Shown here: one piece after another, positions 17,657 through 26,305 of the stretch
Layout: every line of letters begins with the position of its first letter
Numbering within the stretch: position 1 is the first letter of the stretch
DNA from: Flavobacteriaceae bacterium UBA7302
GTDB lineage: Bacteria; Bacteroidota; Bacteroidia; Flavobacteriales; Flavobacteriaceae
Direction: 5' to 3'
Length of the DNA stretch: 64,000 nucleotides
NCBI GenBank assembly: GCA_002471825.1
Contig: DKQS01000007.1
Location: forward strand, 186,001 to 250,000
The notes under the pieces: model-generated
The model's input: only the letters and a program-made list of their open reading frames with translations
Databases searched by the model: none
Told to the model about the DNA's origin: nothing
Made by a program: the position numbers and the translations under genes

Positions 17657-18361
17657 TCAAGCCTCACGTGACCGAACAGTTCGTTGTTCAATTCGTTTTT
17701 CATAATGCTCTCCTTGAAAAATTCGTTGCACGAAGATTCCAGGAATATGAATTTCATTGGGGTCTAATTCTCCAACAGGCACCAACTCTTCTACCTCAGC
17801 AACGGTAATAGTTGCTGCCCCACACATATTCGGGTTGAAATTTCTGGATGTACCTTTGAAAATCAAATTTCCAGCAGCATCACCTTTCCAAGCTTTTACA
17901 AATGAAAAATCGGCCTCAAAGGCTTTTTCCAACACGTGCATTTTGCCATTAAAATCTCTGGTCTCTTTGCCCTTAGCCACTTCTGTTCCGTATCCCGCTG
18001 GCGTATAAAAAGCAGGAAATCCAGCTTGGGCTGCCCGACACTTTTCAGCCAGAGTGCCTTGGGGAGTTAGTTCAACTTCCAATTCACCGGACAACATTTG
18101 GCGTTCAAATTCATCATTCTCGCCCACGTAAGACGATATCATTTTCTTGATTTGTTTTTCTTGTAACAAGAGTCCCAAACCAAAATCATCAACTCCAGCA
18201 TTGTTGGAAATACAGGTAAGATTATTCACTTTCAATCGTACCAATTCTGCAATAGCGTTCTCTGGAATTCCGCACAATCCAAATCCGCCCAACATTAAGG
18301 TCATTCCACTTTCCACCCCTTGGAGCGCTTCGGAAACGTTTTTAACTACTTTATTTATCAT
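17657..18361 (-). CDS. scoA: Succinyl-CoA:3-ketoacid CoA-transferase subunit A
   Basis: This is the 234-residue alpha subunit pairing with ScoB. The N-terminal CoA-binding glycine loop is 'LMLGGFGLCGIPENAIAEL', followed by 'CISNNAGVDDFGLGLLL', 'LTPQGTLAEKCRAAQAGFPAFYTPAG' (seen in pieces) and 'NPNMCGAATITVAEVEELV'. It starts 14 nt after the PBP1A stop, on the same strand. The two subunits are normally adjacent; here they are 423 nt apart because of the four-helix-bundle gene. Confidence 0.95.
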   Translation of the reverse strand: MINKVVKNVSEALQGVESGMTLMLGGFGLCGIPENAIAELVRLKVNNLTCISNNAGVDDFGLGLLLQEKQIKKMISSYVGENDEFERQMLSGELEVELTPQGTLAEKCRAAQAGFPAFYTPAGYGTEVAKGKETRDFNGKMHVLEKAFEADFSFVKAWKGDAAGNLIFKGTSRNFNPNMCGAATITVAEVEELVPVGELDPNEIHIPGIFVQRIFQGEHYEKRIEQRTVRSREA

Positions 18362-18375
18362 AATGCTGATATCAT

Positions 18376-20655
18376 TTAAAATTCAAAATCATCGGGATCT
18401 TCAATCTTTTTATCTTTTTCGTCCTTTTTATCACAGTCCAAATTGATGGATAAAAACTCCGGCTTTTCAAAATCTTCTTTACTCACCTTAAGGGTTTTAT
18501 CGGCATAACACTTCTTCATAAACAGTGCCCAGGTTGGTAGCGACATGGTGGCTCCCTGACCCAAAGCAATTCCTTCAAAATGAGTGGCCCTATCCTCTCC
18601 TCCGGTCCAAACTCCAGTGGCCAGATTCGGAACGATTCCCATAAACCAACCATCTGATTGATTTTGAGTGGTTCCTGTTTTTCCTGCAATTTCATTTTCG
18701 AACTTGTAGGGGAATCCTGTATTTGCTTTTGGCAATCCAGTAATGTCTGTTCTCAATCGAATTCCAGATCCTCCCATGGTCACACCCTTCAATAAATCGA
18801 TGATTACATAGGCCGATTCTTCACTTAATACCTCTCGAGTTTCAGGAACAAACTCCTGTAAAACGGTTCCGTTTTTATCTTCAATTCGCGTCAAAATCAT
18901 TGGACTGATGTGCAATCCTTTGTTGGCAAAAGTACTGTAGGCACTGACCATTTCGTACAAGGATAAATCTAATGCCCCAAGTGCAATAGATGGATTTGCT
19001 TGAATCTTCGTAGTAATACCTGAGGCTTCTGCCAATCGGACTACATTTCGAGGTGCTACCTGATCAATAAGATTCGCCGTAACCACATTTGTTGAGGTAG
19101 CTAGAGCATTTCTCAAGGTCATCATTCCGCCATATTTATCGTTGGAATTCTTAGGTGTCCACTCCTCCGGGATGCCGTATTTCCCCATCGGGATGGTATA
19201 TTTTGTATTAGGTAATTCGTCGCAAGGTGATTTGCGCAGCTGGTTGATGGCTGTGGCATAAACAAAAGGCTTAAAGGTTGAGCCAACTTGTCTTTTTTGC
19301 TGTGCCACCGCATCATATTTAAAGTGCTTGTTATCGATTCCACCAACCCAGGCTTTGATATGACCTGTTTGTGGTTCCATTGCTAACAATCCAGAGCGCA
19401 GAAAATGTTTGTAATACCGGATGGAATCCATTGGAGTCATGATGGTATCCCGATATCCTTTCCAAGTAAAGACCTTCATCTCAACTTTGGTTTTGAATAT
19501 CTTATCAATTTCCTTTTTAGACTTTCCTGCTTGTTTTAAACGCCTATAACGATCGGAATTCTTTTTAGCTCGTTCGTAAATACCTCGAATTTGATCACGT
19601 TCAATATCATAAAAGGGAGCCGTTCGATTGCCTCGCTGCTCTCGGAAGAAATACTGCTGTAAATTGGCCATGTGCTCGCTTACCGCCTCCTCTGCATATT
19701 TTTGCATGCGCGAGTCTATGGTCACATATACTTTCAATCCATCCTTGAAAATATTAAACTTTTCGCCATTAGGTTTCGGATTGTTATTCACCCAGGTGCG
19801 TAGTACTTTTTGTAAATGAGCTCGGAAGTAGGTGGCATATCCGTCACTATGACTCTCTGGAGTGAAGTTAATTTTTAAAGGCAGACTTTGAAGCTCTTTC
19901 ATTTTCACCTCAGAAATGAATCCGTTTCTCGCCATTTGGGCAAAAACCACATTTCGGCGTCTCAAAGACTTTGCTTTAGAGCGCTCTCTGTTAGGATTGT
20001 ATTGTCGCGGGTTCTTCAACATTGCCACCAAAATTGCCGACTCTTGGAGATCCAAATCCTTTGCTTCCTTTCCGAAGTAAATTCGGGCTGCAGATCGAAT
20101 TCCGACTGCATTGAAAATAAAATCTTGCGTGTTTAAATACATGGCAATGATTTCATTTTTGGTGTACTGACGTTCAAGTTTTATGGCCACTACCCATTCT
20201 TTCGCTTTCTGGGTAATTCTTTTAAATATATTTCTAGAAGCTCTTTTGGTAAATAGGTTTTTGGCCAACTGTTGGGTAATGGTACTTGCACCCCCATCAC
20301 GTCCAAGTTTGATCACCGCTCTAGCAGTACCTCGAAAATCGATTCCAGAATGTTCGTAGAAACGCTCGTCCTCTGTAGCCACCAAAGCATTTACCAATCC
20401 TTCTGGTAATTCTTTAAACTGAATGGGAGTCCTGTTTTCCGTGGCGTATTTTCCAATCGTTACCCCATCCGAGGAAATCACTTCCGTTGCAAGATTGGTT
20501 TGTGGATTTTCAAGTTCTTCGAAAGTTGGTAATTCCCCAAAACTTCCTGTGGATGCCAAGAAAAAAAGCAATAAAACAGATCCTAGGCCTGCCAATAAAA
20601 GTCCCCAAAACCAGAAAATGAATTTTTTAAAATTTGGTTTGCTGTCTTTTTTCAT
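18376..20655 (-). CDS. Bifunctional penicillin-binding protein 1A
   Basis: This 759-residue class A PBP polymerises glycan strands and cross-links peptides. After a cytoplasmic tail and one membrane helix (about residues 10-34) comes a GT51 glycosyltransferase domain, with catalytic E95 in 'TEDERFYEHSG' and 'GGASTITQQLAKNLF'. The transpeptidase domain has the SxxK motif at S459-K462 (GSTFKP), an SxN-type 'ATSTNVV' and KTG in 'AGKTGTTQNQSDGWF'. An acidic C-terminal tail (EDPDDFEF) ends the protein. It is the last gene after ricT and gldH, 8 nt downstream of gldH, an order conserved in flavobacteria. Confidence 0.94.
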   Translation of the reverse strand: MKKDSKPNFKKFIFWFWGLLLAGLGSVLLLFFLASTGSFGELPTFEELENPQTNLATEVISSDGVTIGKYATENRTPIQFKELPEGLVNALVATEDERFYEHSGIDFRGTARAVIKLGRDGGASTITQQLAKNLFTKRASRNIFKRITQKAKEWVVAIKLERQYTKNEIIAMYLNTQDFIFNAVGIRSAARIYFGKEAKDLDLQESAILVAMLKNPRQYNPNRERSKAKSLRRRNVVFAQMARNGFISEVKMKELQSLPLKINFTPESHSDGYATYFRAHLQKVLRTWVNNNPKPNGEKFNIFKDGLKVYVTIDSRMQKYAEEAVSEHMANLQQYFFREQRGNRTAPFYDIERDQIRGIYERAKKNSDRYRRLKQAGKSKKEIDKIFKTKVEMKVFTWKGYRDTIMTPMDSIRYYKHFLRSGLLAMEPQTGHIKAWVGGIDNKHFKYDAVAQQKRQVGSTFKPFVYATAINQLRKSPCDELPNTKYTIPMGKYGIPEEWTPKNSNDKYGGMMTLRNALATSTNVVTANLIDQVAPRNVVRLAEASGITTKIQANPSIALGALDLSLYEMVSAYSTFANKGLHISPMILTRIEDKNGTVLQEFVPETREVLSEESAYVIIDLLKGVTMGGSGIRLRTDITGLPKANTGFPYKFENEIAGKTGTTQNQSDGWFMGIVPNLATGVWTGGEDRATHFEGIALGQGATMSLPTWALFMKKCYADKTLKVSKEDFEKPEFLSINLDCDKKDEKDKKIEDPDDFEF

Positions 20656-20663
20656 GTTAGTTT

Positions 20664-21155
20664 TTAGTTTCTTTTTTCTATGCTAAAACCGATTTCACTT
20701 ACGCCATTCAAGTTGGTAGATGCTATTTCTCCTTGCTTGCGCATGGCTTGATACACACTCACTGTGTAATCTCCAGAAACCGGAAATACTTTATTCTCTT
20801 TGTAAAACAATTTGCTTTCCTTGATAGACGATAAGCCATCACCAAGAAGCTTGCCATTCTTATCTGCCATTTCATATTGCAAAGTGTCAATGATCACTTG
20901 ATTGTTTGGAAACTTCAATTTTGTGACAACGAATAAATTATTGAACTCGTAATCATTGTTGTTTCGTATGTGTAGAAACAGATTTTTTGGTGTGATGGTA
21001 TCCTTTATGGGAAAAGTAAAGGAAATGGTATCTTCCGTTGTCCATGTTGTGTTGCTTACAGATTTAAAATCTATAAACTCAATGGATGAATCACATGATT
21101 CAAAAAGGACCAATAAAAAAACCGATAACAGGAAGAGTTTGCTACTTTTTGTCAT
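20664..21155 (-). CDS. gldH: Gliding motility lipoprotein GldH
   Basis: The ATG at 21153-21155 gives a 163-residue lipoprotein with a good signal and lipobox (LLSVFLLVLFESC). A longer frame opening at 21335 only reads through the lysine-rich tail of ricT and is not real. GldH is required for gliding motility and chitin use in Flavobacterium johnsoniae, probably via type IX secretion; its exact role is unknown. The gene starts inside the last 14 nt of ricT and precedes PBP1A by 8 nt, the usual neighbourhood of gldH in flavobacteria. Presence of gldH alone does not prove that the organism glides. Confidence 0.88.
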   Translation of the reverse strand: MTKSSKLFLLSVFLLVLFESCDSSIEFIDFKSVSNTTWTTEDTISFTFPIKDTITPKNLFLHIRNNNDYEFNNLFVVTKLKFPNNQVIIDTLQYEMADKNGKLLGDGLSSIKESKLFYKENKVFPVSGDYTVSVYQAMRKQGEIASTNLNGVSEIGFSIEKRN

Positions 21156-22431
21156 TGTTTGGTCTTCGTTTTGGTCTTCTTTTTTTGTTTCTGTTTCTAT
21201 TATTTGATTTCGCCTTTGGCTGATTTTGCTGATTTTTTTGTTGATTCTTTTGATTATTATGTTGCGCAGCAACTTTTTCAGTTTGTGGCTTTTTCTTTTT
21301 TCGACGTTTGTTCCTTCTACGTTTCGGAGTGTCAAAACGCGTTAAGCTATCTTCTCCAGCTGAATCTTCGAAAGTCAATTTCTTTTCAGAAACCACAGCA
21401 TCTCCTTCATACTCTTCTAAAGGCGCCGCTTTTTTATTCTTTTTGTTCAGCTCAATGATTTCATGAACTTGATCCAAGGTCAACTTATACCATTTGAAGG
21501 ATTCGTCTTTGTAGGTGTACCACAACAGCTTTTTAAAGATGTCCATTTTCACAAAAACGGCATTTCCATTAACTGTTTGAAGCACGGTGTCTTGTTTCGG
21601 ATACGACTTCAAGGCATCCAAATAGGTGTCGAGCTCAAAATTCAAACAACATTTTAACTTTCCACACTGGCCTGCCAACTTAGAAGGGTTCAGCGACAAC
21701 TGTTGGTAACGTGCTGCAGAAGTGGTTACTTTTCTAAAGTCGGTCAACCAAGTAGAACAGCACAATTCTCGTCCGCAAGAACCCACTCCACCAAGTCGAG
21801 CCGCCTCTTGACGAGCACCTACTTGTTTCATTTCAACACGAATGGAAAACTCACTGGCCAAATCTTTGATCAACTGCCTGAAATCCACCCGACCATCGGC
21901 CGTGTAGTAAAACGTGGCCTTGTTGTTATCGCCTTGAAACTCCACATCAGATAGCTTCATTTCCAGACCAAGCCGACCTATAATTTCTCGACCTATTCGC
22001 TGTGTTTCTAATTCTCTATCGCGAGCCTTTTGCCAAATATCAATGTCCTTCTGAGAGGCTTTTCGATAAATCTTTTTTAAATCTGGAGATTCAGAATCAA
22101 CCTTTCTCTTCTTCATCTGAACCTTTACCAGCTCGCCTGCTAAAGAAACAACTCCCACATCGTGACCCGGAGAACCTTCAACAGCCACAATATCACCAAT
22201 TCGTAAAGAAAGATTATTCACGTTTTTATAGAAGTGCTTTCGACCATTTTTAAATCGAATTTCAAAAATGTGAAAACGCTCTTGACCAGAAGGTAAGGTC
22301 ATGTTAGAAAGCCAATCAAAAACTGCCAGTTTTTCACTTCCGCTTCCGCATGTTCCAGTACCGCAATTACCATTACTTTTACAACCTCTAGGCACACCAT
22401 TTTCTGATGTACCACAACTTCCACATGCCAT
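21142..22431 (-). CDS. ricT: PSP1 domain protein RicT
   Basis: This 429-residue protein is homologous to RicT (YaaT), a component of the RicAFT complex in Bacillus that carries Fe-S clusters and tunes RNA processing. The PSP1 domain lies in about residues 55-290, with the Cys motifs CGRELCC and CGKLKCC. An extra N-terminal cysteine-rich stretch has six Cys in the first 30 residues. The last 60 residues form a low-complexity tail rich in K, R, N and Q, a common feature of the Bacteroidota form and probably disordered and RNA-binding. gldH starts within its last codons. Confidence 0.9.
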   Translation of the reverse strand: MACGSCGTSENGVPRGCKSNGNCGTGTCGSGSEKLAVFDWLSNMTLPSGQERFHIFEIRFKNGRKHFYKNVNNLSLRIGDIVAVEGSPGHDVGVVSLAGELVKVQMKKRKVDSESPDLKKIYRKASQKDIDIWQKARDRELETQRIGREIIGRLGLEMKLSDVEFQGDNNKATFYYTADGRVDFRQLIKDLASEFSIRVEMKQVGARQEAARLGGVGSCGRELCCSTWLTDFRKVTTSAARYQQLSLNPSKLAGQCGKLKCCLNFELDTYLDALKSYPKQDTVLQTVNGNAVFVKMDIFKKLLWYTYKDESFKWYKLTLDQVHEIIELNKKNKKAAPLEEYEGDAVVSEKKLTFEDSAGEDSLTRFDTPKRRRNKRRKKKKPQTEKVAAQHNNQKNQQKNQQNQPKAKSNNRNRNKKRRPKRRPNNDKK

Positions 22432-22592
22432 GTAAGTAAATATATTTTAAGAAAGCTTACGCTTGTCTATGTTCATGAATTGATTATCAAATACTTAGTA
22501 TTGATAACGTCTAATCAGTAAATATAGGAAAATCGATTGAGAAGTGAAAGGTGTAATTTTAAGCCAATCACAGCTCGATTGGTGTCAAAATC

Positions 22593-22823
22593 TTAAACTT
22601 GCTTTACATTAATAATCTTAACCGGACAAGCTTTTTTGGCCTCCAAAGAGGCTTCCAATATGTTCTCATCGGCCGACTTCAAGGTGAAGAATCCTTTCTT
22701 TTCTTGGGAATGCAAAAGCACTGATTTTCCGTCCTTTTTAGACATCTGAAATTGTTCTGGAGCCAATTCTACACAATAGTTGCAACCAATGCATTTTTTT
22801 CGTTGAAGTGTGATGACAACCAT
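22593..22823 (-). CDS. Small ferredoxin (4Fe-4S type)
   Basis: This 76-residue protein has the Cys pattern C-x2-C-x2-C in 'KKCIGCNYCVELAP' and a fourth Cys near the end ('KKACPVKIINV'), enough for one [4Fe-4S] cluster. It starts one base inside the stop of the U32 gene, so it is translationally coupled to it. The natural inference is that it passes electrons to, or supports the cluster of, the U32 protein. No ferredoxin reductase lies in the cluster. The 160 nt after its stop (22432-22592) hold no gene that I can see. Confidence 0.9.
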   Translation of the reverse strand: MVVITLQRKKCIGCNYCVELAPEQFQMSKKDGKSVLLHSQEKKGFFTLKSADENILEASLEAKKACPVKIINVKQV

Positions 22824-24070
22824 TAGGCCTTTGCAAATTCGGTTTTTACAATCTTGTAGAGCTTATCGGAACGGCGAACTTTAAAATCGAGTTTGATGGT
22901 CACCTCATCTCCTTTGGAGGCTTTTTCGGCCGGAGCGTCATTGACATACATTTGTTCAAGCACCATTTCTTTTGCACCAGTAGTTGGTCCTGTAATCAAT
23001 ATGGTATCTCCAATATTTACATCATAAGCATCCATTTTGAACTGGCCCACCTTTGCTTTTTCGTAATAGTGCTCTCCTTTGCCCAAATACACTTTTTTTT
23101 GTGTGGCATTGGATCCAGATTCTGAACTCCACTCACCTAATTTTTGGCCTAGATAATAGCCATTCCAAAATCCGCGGTTGTACACTTTTTCAAGTTCTTG
23201 CATCCAAGAAATGACCTTGTTCTTATCATAACTTCCGTCATACAGACTATCAATGGCATCTCGATAACATTGAATCACCCGAGCCACATATTCTGGAGCG
23301 CGACCTCTGCCTTCAATCTTCAAAACCTTAATTCCGGCATCTGCCACTTGATCTAAAATATCAATGGTGCACAAGTCTTTTGGCGACATGATATACTCAT
23401 TATCGATTTCCATTTCAAAGCCTGATTCTTGGTCGATAACCGTGTATTTTTTTCGGCAATTTTGTTTACAAGCTCCCCGATTGGCCGATGAGTTATGCGA
23501 GTGCAAGCTCAAGTAGCATTTCCCAGAAACCGCCATGCATAAGGCACCATGTCCAAAAATCTCAATTTCAACCAAACGGCCAGACGGACCTTTGATTTGA
23601 TCTTTTTCAATTTGATCTGTGATCTTTTTCACCTGCCGCAAACTCAATTCGCGACTTAACACAATGGTATCAGCAAAAAGCGAATAAAACTTTACGGTTT
23701 CGATATTGGTAATGTTGATTTGGGTGGAAATGTGGACTTCTAAATCCAGCTCACGAGCCATTCCGATTACAGCTTGATCCATCGCAATAATGGCAGAAAT
23801 ATTAGCGTCTTTCGCTCGTTTCAATAAGGTTTTTACAATCGATAAATCGTGATCGTAAATAATGGTATTTAAGGTCAGGTAGGTGCGAACATTTTTGGCC
23901 TTGCACCTGGCTGAAATCTCCTCCAAATCATCCAAGGTAAAATTCATTGAAGCTCTAGCCCTCATGTTGAGTTGTTCTACCCCAAAGTATATAGAATCGC
24001 AACCATTGTCCAACGCCGCTTGCAGGCTTTCAAAATTGCCTGCAGGAGCCATTAATTCAATTCTTTGCAT
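22823..24070 (-). CDS. trhP: U32 family protein, TrhP/YegQ type
   Basis: This 415-residue protein belongs to peptidase family U32, whose bacterial members YegQ/TrhP and RlhA make 5-hydroxyuridine and related RNA changes and are not known to be proteases. The cluster-binding cysteines C178, C185, C201 and C205 are in 'GHGALCMAVSGKCYLS' and 'GACKQNCRKKY', close to the YegQ pattern, and 'VLSRELSLRQVKKI' also matches. In E. coli, TrhP makes ho5U34 in tRNA with prephenate, independently of oxygen. Here it is between trhO (5 nt upstream) and a ferredoxin gene. The specific name is inferred from the motif match and neighbours. Confidence 0.82.
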   Translation of the reverse strand: MQRIELMAPAGNFESLQAALDNGCDSIYFGVEQLNMRARASMNFTLDDLEEISARCKAKNVRTYLTLNTIIYDHDLSIVKTLLKRAKDANISAIIAMDQAVIGMARELDLEVHISTQINITNIETVKFYSLFADTIVLSRELSLRQVKKITDQIEKDQIKGPSGRLVEIEIFGHGALCMAVSGKCYLSLHSHNSSANRGACKQNCRKKYTVIDQESGFEMEIDNEYIMSPKDLCTIDILDQVADAGIKVLKIEGRGRAPEYVARVIQCYRDAIDSLYDGSYDKNKVISWMQELEKVYNRGFWNGYYLGQKLGEWSSESGSNATQKKVYLGKGEHYYEKAKVGQFKMDAYDVNIGDTILITGPTTGAKEMVLEQMYVNDAPAEKASKGDEVTIKLDFKVRRSDKLYKIVKTEFAKA

Positions 24071-24074
24071 GGCT

Positions 24075-25106
24075 CTAATTTTTATATTTCAGCTTGGGAG
24101 ACCGACCTTTCTTAAAAATCTTATTGCTATTGTGGGTGCCTTTGCGCAATCGCTTTTGCTCTTCAAAAGACAAGTGAATGATGTCTTGACATTCTGTAGA
24201 ACAGGTGTTCTCCATCTTTTCAGCACATTCGTCACATTGAATGAATAACAAATGGCAAGCTTCATTCGCACAATTGGTATGCGTATCACAAGGTTTGCCG
24301 CATTGATGGCAATTGGAAATTACATGTTCCGAAATACGTTCAGAACGACGGTGGTCAAAAACAAAATTCTTTCCGATAAACTTGTTCTCGATACCTTCAG
24401 ATTTTACTTGTCGGGTATATTCGATGATTCCGCCTTCCAATTGAAATACATTCTTGAACCCTTTGTGTTTGTAGTAGGCCGATGCCTTTTCACAACGGAT
24501 ACCTCCGGTGCAATACATCAATAGGTTTTTATCTTCCTTATGATCTTTTAAATCTTCTTCTATAATGTCTAAAGAATCGCGAAAAGTGTCAACATCTGGC
24601 GTTACCGCTCCAACAAAATGACCGATTTCACTTTCATAATGATTTCGCATATCGACACAGATGGTATTCGGATCGCTCAACAATTCATTAAATTCTTTGG
24701 CATTTACATGCACTCCCTTATTGGTCACATCAAATGTTTGGTCATTGAGGCCATCTGCAACAATTTTGTTACGGACCTTAACTTTCAATTTTAAAAAGGA
24801 CTTGTTGTCTTGTTCAACGGCCACATTCAGTCGGATATCTTTCAAAAAAGAAATACTGTCTAGTTGTTCTTTCAAGGCATTGAAATTATCAGCCGGAACT
24901 GAAATTTGGGCATTGATGCCTTCGTACGACACATAAGTTCTACCTAAAACTTCCAGTTTATCCCACTCGATAAACAACTTGTCTCTGAATAATTGTGGAT
25001 TTTGAATGTGATGATACTGATAAAAGGAAATGGTTAATCGGTCTTTCCCAGCTTCATCTATAAGTGCAGCTCTTTCTTTAGCGCTTAATTTATTGTACAG
25101 TTGCAT
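24075..25106 (-). CDS. trhO: tRNA uridine(34) hydroxylase TrhO (rhodanese family)
   Basis: This 343-residue protein matches TrhO (YceA), the oxygen-dependent tRNA U34 hydroxylase that makes ho5U. It has an N-terminal acylphosphatase-like domain (about residues 20-120), a rhodanese domain with the catalytic Cys C199 in 'YCTGGIRCEKAS', and a Cys-rich C-terminus ('CHQCGKPCDTHTNC' and 'CDECAEKMENTCSTEC') that probably binds zinc. The length is like E. coli YceA (350). It leads the operon trhO-trhP-ferredoxin, so both known routes to ho5U34 lie side by side. A TAATTTTG -7 motif lies 52 nt upstream. Confidence 0.88.
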   Translation of the reverse strand: MQLYNKLSAKERAALIDEAGKDRLTISFYQYHHIQNPQLFRDKLFIEWDKLEVLGRTYVSYEGINAQISVPADNFNALKEQLDSISFLKDIRLNVAVEQDNKSFLKLKVKVRNKIVADGLNDQTFDVTNKGVHVNAKEFNELLSDPNTICVDMRNHYESEIGHFVGAVTPDVDTFRDSLDIIEEDLKDHKEDKNLLMYCTGGIRCEKASAYYKHKGFKNVFQLEGGIIEYTRQVKSEGIENKFIGKNFVFDHRRSERISEHVISNCHQCGKPCDTHTNCANEACHLLFIQCDECAEKMENTCSTECQDIIHLSFEEQKRLRKGTHNSNKIFKKGRSPKLKYKN

Positions 25107-25158
25107 GCTATACCAATTTAATTTTGCGTTCTATTTTGTTGATTGATAAATCAGGCTA

Positions 25159-25166
25159 CAAAATTA
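25159..25166 (-). promoter_or_regulatory. Putative -7 element of the trhO operon
   Basis: The minus strand reads TAATTTTG, matching TAnnTTTG. No TTG lies at the expected distance upstream, so the call is tentative. The divergent region to asd (25107-25300) shows no other structure that I can identify. Confidence 0.35.
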
Positions 25167-25300
25167 GACTTTTTTTGAGAAGTTTAATTTTAAACATGAT
25201 TTTTTTATTTGGTGAATTTTTTTCTAAGGCCTTAGATTTATGGGATTTAGAAATTTTTTTATCACCGAATTTGCCATCTTTGCAGTCTAAATTTGAAAAC

Positions 25301-26290
25301 ATGAAAGTAGCAGTAGTTGGTGCAACAGGAATGGTAGGAAATGTTATGCTAAAAGTACTAGCAGAAAGACAGCTTCCCATCACAGAACTAATTCCCGTTG
25401 CTTCCGCAAGATCTGAAGGAAAAGAGATCTCTTTTGAAGGAAATAGGTATTACGTAACCACTTTGGAAAAAGCCGTTGATATGAAGCCAGATTTGGCCCT
25501 ATTCTCTGCTGGTGGCGGTACCTCTTTGGAGTGGGCTCCAAAATTTGCAACGGTTGGAACCACTGTGATTGACAATTCATCGGCATGGAGAATGGAACCT
25601 GATAAAAAATTAGTGGTTCCTGAAATTAATGGTGATGTATTGACCAAAGAAGACAAAATCATTGCCAATCCGAATTGCTCGACCATTCAATTGGTTATGG
25701 CCCTAGCTCCTTTGCACAAAAAATACCAAATGAAACGAGTGGTAGTTTCGACGTATCAGTCGGTATCTGGTACTGGTGTAAAAGCGGTTCAGCAATTAGC
25801 AAACGAGGAAGCTGGAATAGAAGGAGACATGGCTTATCCGCATAAAATTGGACGAAATGCCTTACCGCACTGTGACATTTTTATGGAAAACGGATATACC
25901 AAGGAGGAAATGAAATTGGTAAAAGAGCCGAAAAAGATTCTCCGTGACGATTCTTTCACCCTCACTGCTACCGCAGTTCGCATTCCGACTGATGGCGGAC
26001 ATTCTGAAGCCGTAAATGTTCAATTTGAAAATGACTTCGACTTGGCAGAAGTTCGTCAATTGCTTTCAGAGACTCCCGGTGTTGTGGTTCAAGATGATGT
26101 GGCAAATAATTTGTATCCAATGCCTCTTTATGCAAATGATAAAGACGAGGTATTTGTAGGTAGAATCCGACGGGATGAGTCTCAGGAAAATACGTTAAAT
26201 TTGTGGATCGTTTCCGACAACCTAAGAAAGGGTGCCGCAACGAATACCGTTCAGATTGCTGAATACTTAATTAGTCACAATTTATTGTAA
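25301..26290 (+). CDS. asd: Aspartate-semialdehyde dehydrogenase
   Basis: This 329-residue enzyme reduces aspartyl-phosphate to aspartate semialdehyde in the lysine, threonine and methionine pathways. The start at 25301 gives the NADP-binding 'MKVAVVGATGMVGNVMLK'; the frame extends 59 residues upstream, but that part reads like AT-rich noncoding DNA. The catalytic Cys is in 'ANPNCSTIQL' and the substrate His in 'GRNALPHCDIFMENG'. It is first in a plus-strand operon with the reductase gene (15 nt downstream) and the LysE-type exporter, which may handle an amino acid. Confidence 0.95.
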   Translation: MKVAVVGATGMVGNVMLKVLAERQLPITELIPVASARSEGKEISFEGNRYYVTTLEKAVDMKPDLALFSAGGGTSLEWAPKFATVGTTVIDNSSAWRMEPDKKLVVPEINGDVLTKEDKIIANPNCSTIQLVMALAPLHKKYQMKRVVVSTYQSVSGTGVKAVQQLANEEAGIEGDMAYPHKIGRNALPHCDIFMENGYTKEEMKLVKEPKKILRDDSFTLTATAVRIPTDGGHSEAVNVQFENDFDLAEVRQLLSETPGVVVQDDVANNLYPMPLYANDKDEVFVGRIRRDESQENTLNLWIVSDNLRKGAATNTVQIAEYLISHNLL

Positions 26291-26305
26291 TACGAAAGAA
26301 AGACG

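Noticed and set aside
21156..21335. An N-terminal extension of gldH
   Set aside because: The extra 60 residues are lysine/arginine-rich out-of-frame reading of the ricT tail and would hide the lipoprotein signal.
25124..25300. An N-terminal extension of asd by 59 residues
   Set aside because: AT-rich, no homology visible, and it precedes the canonical MKVAVVGATG start of Asd.
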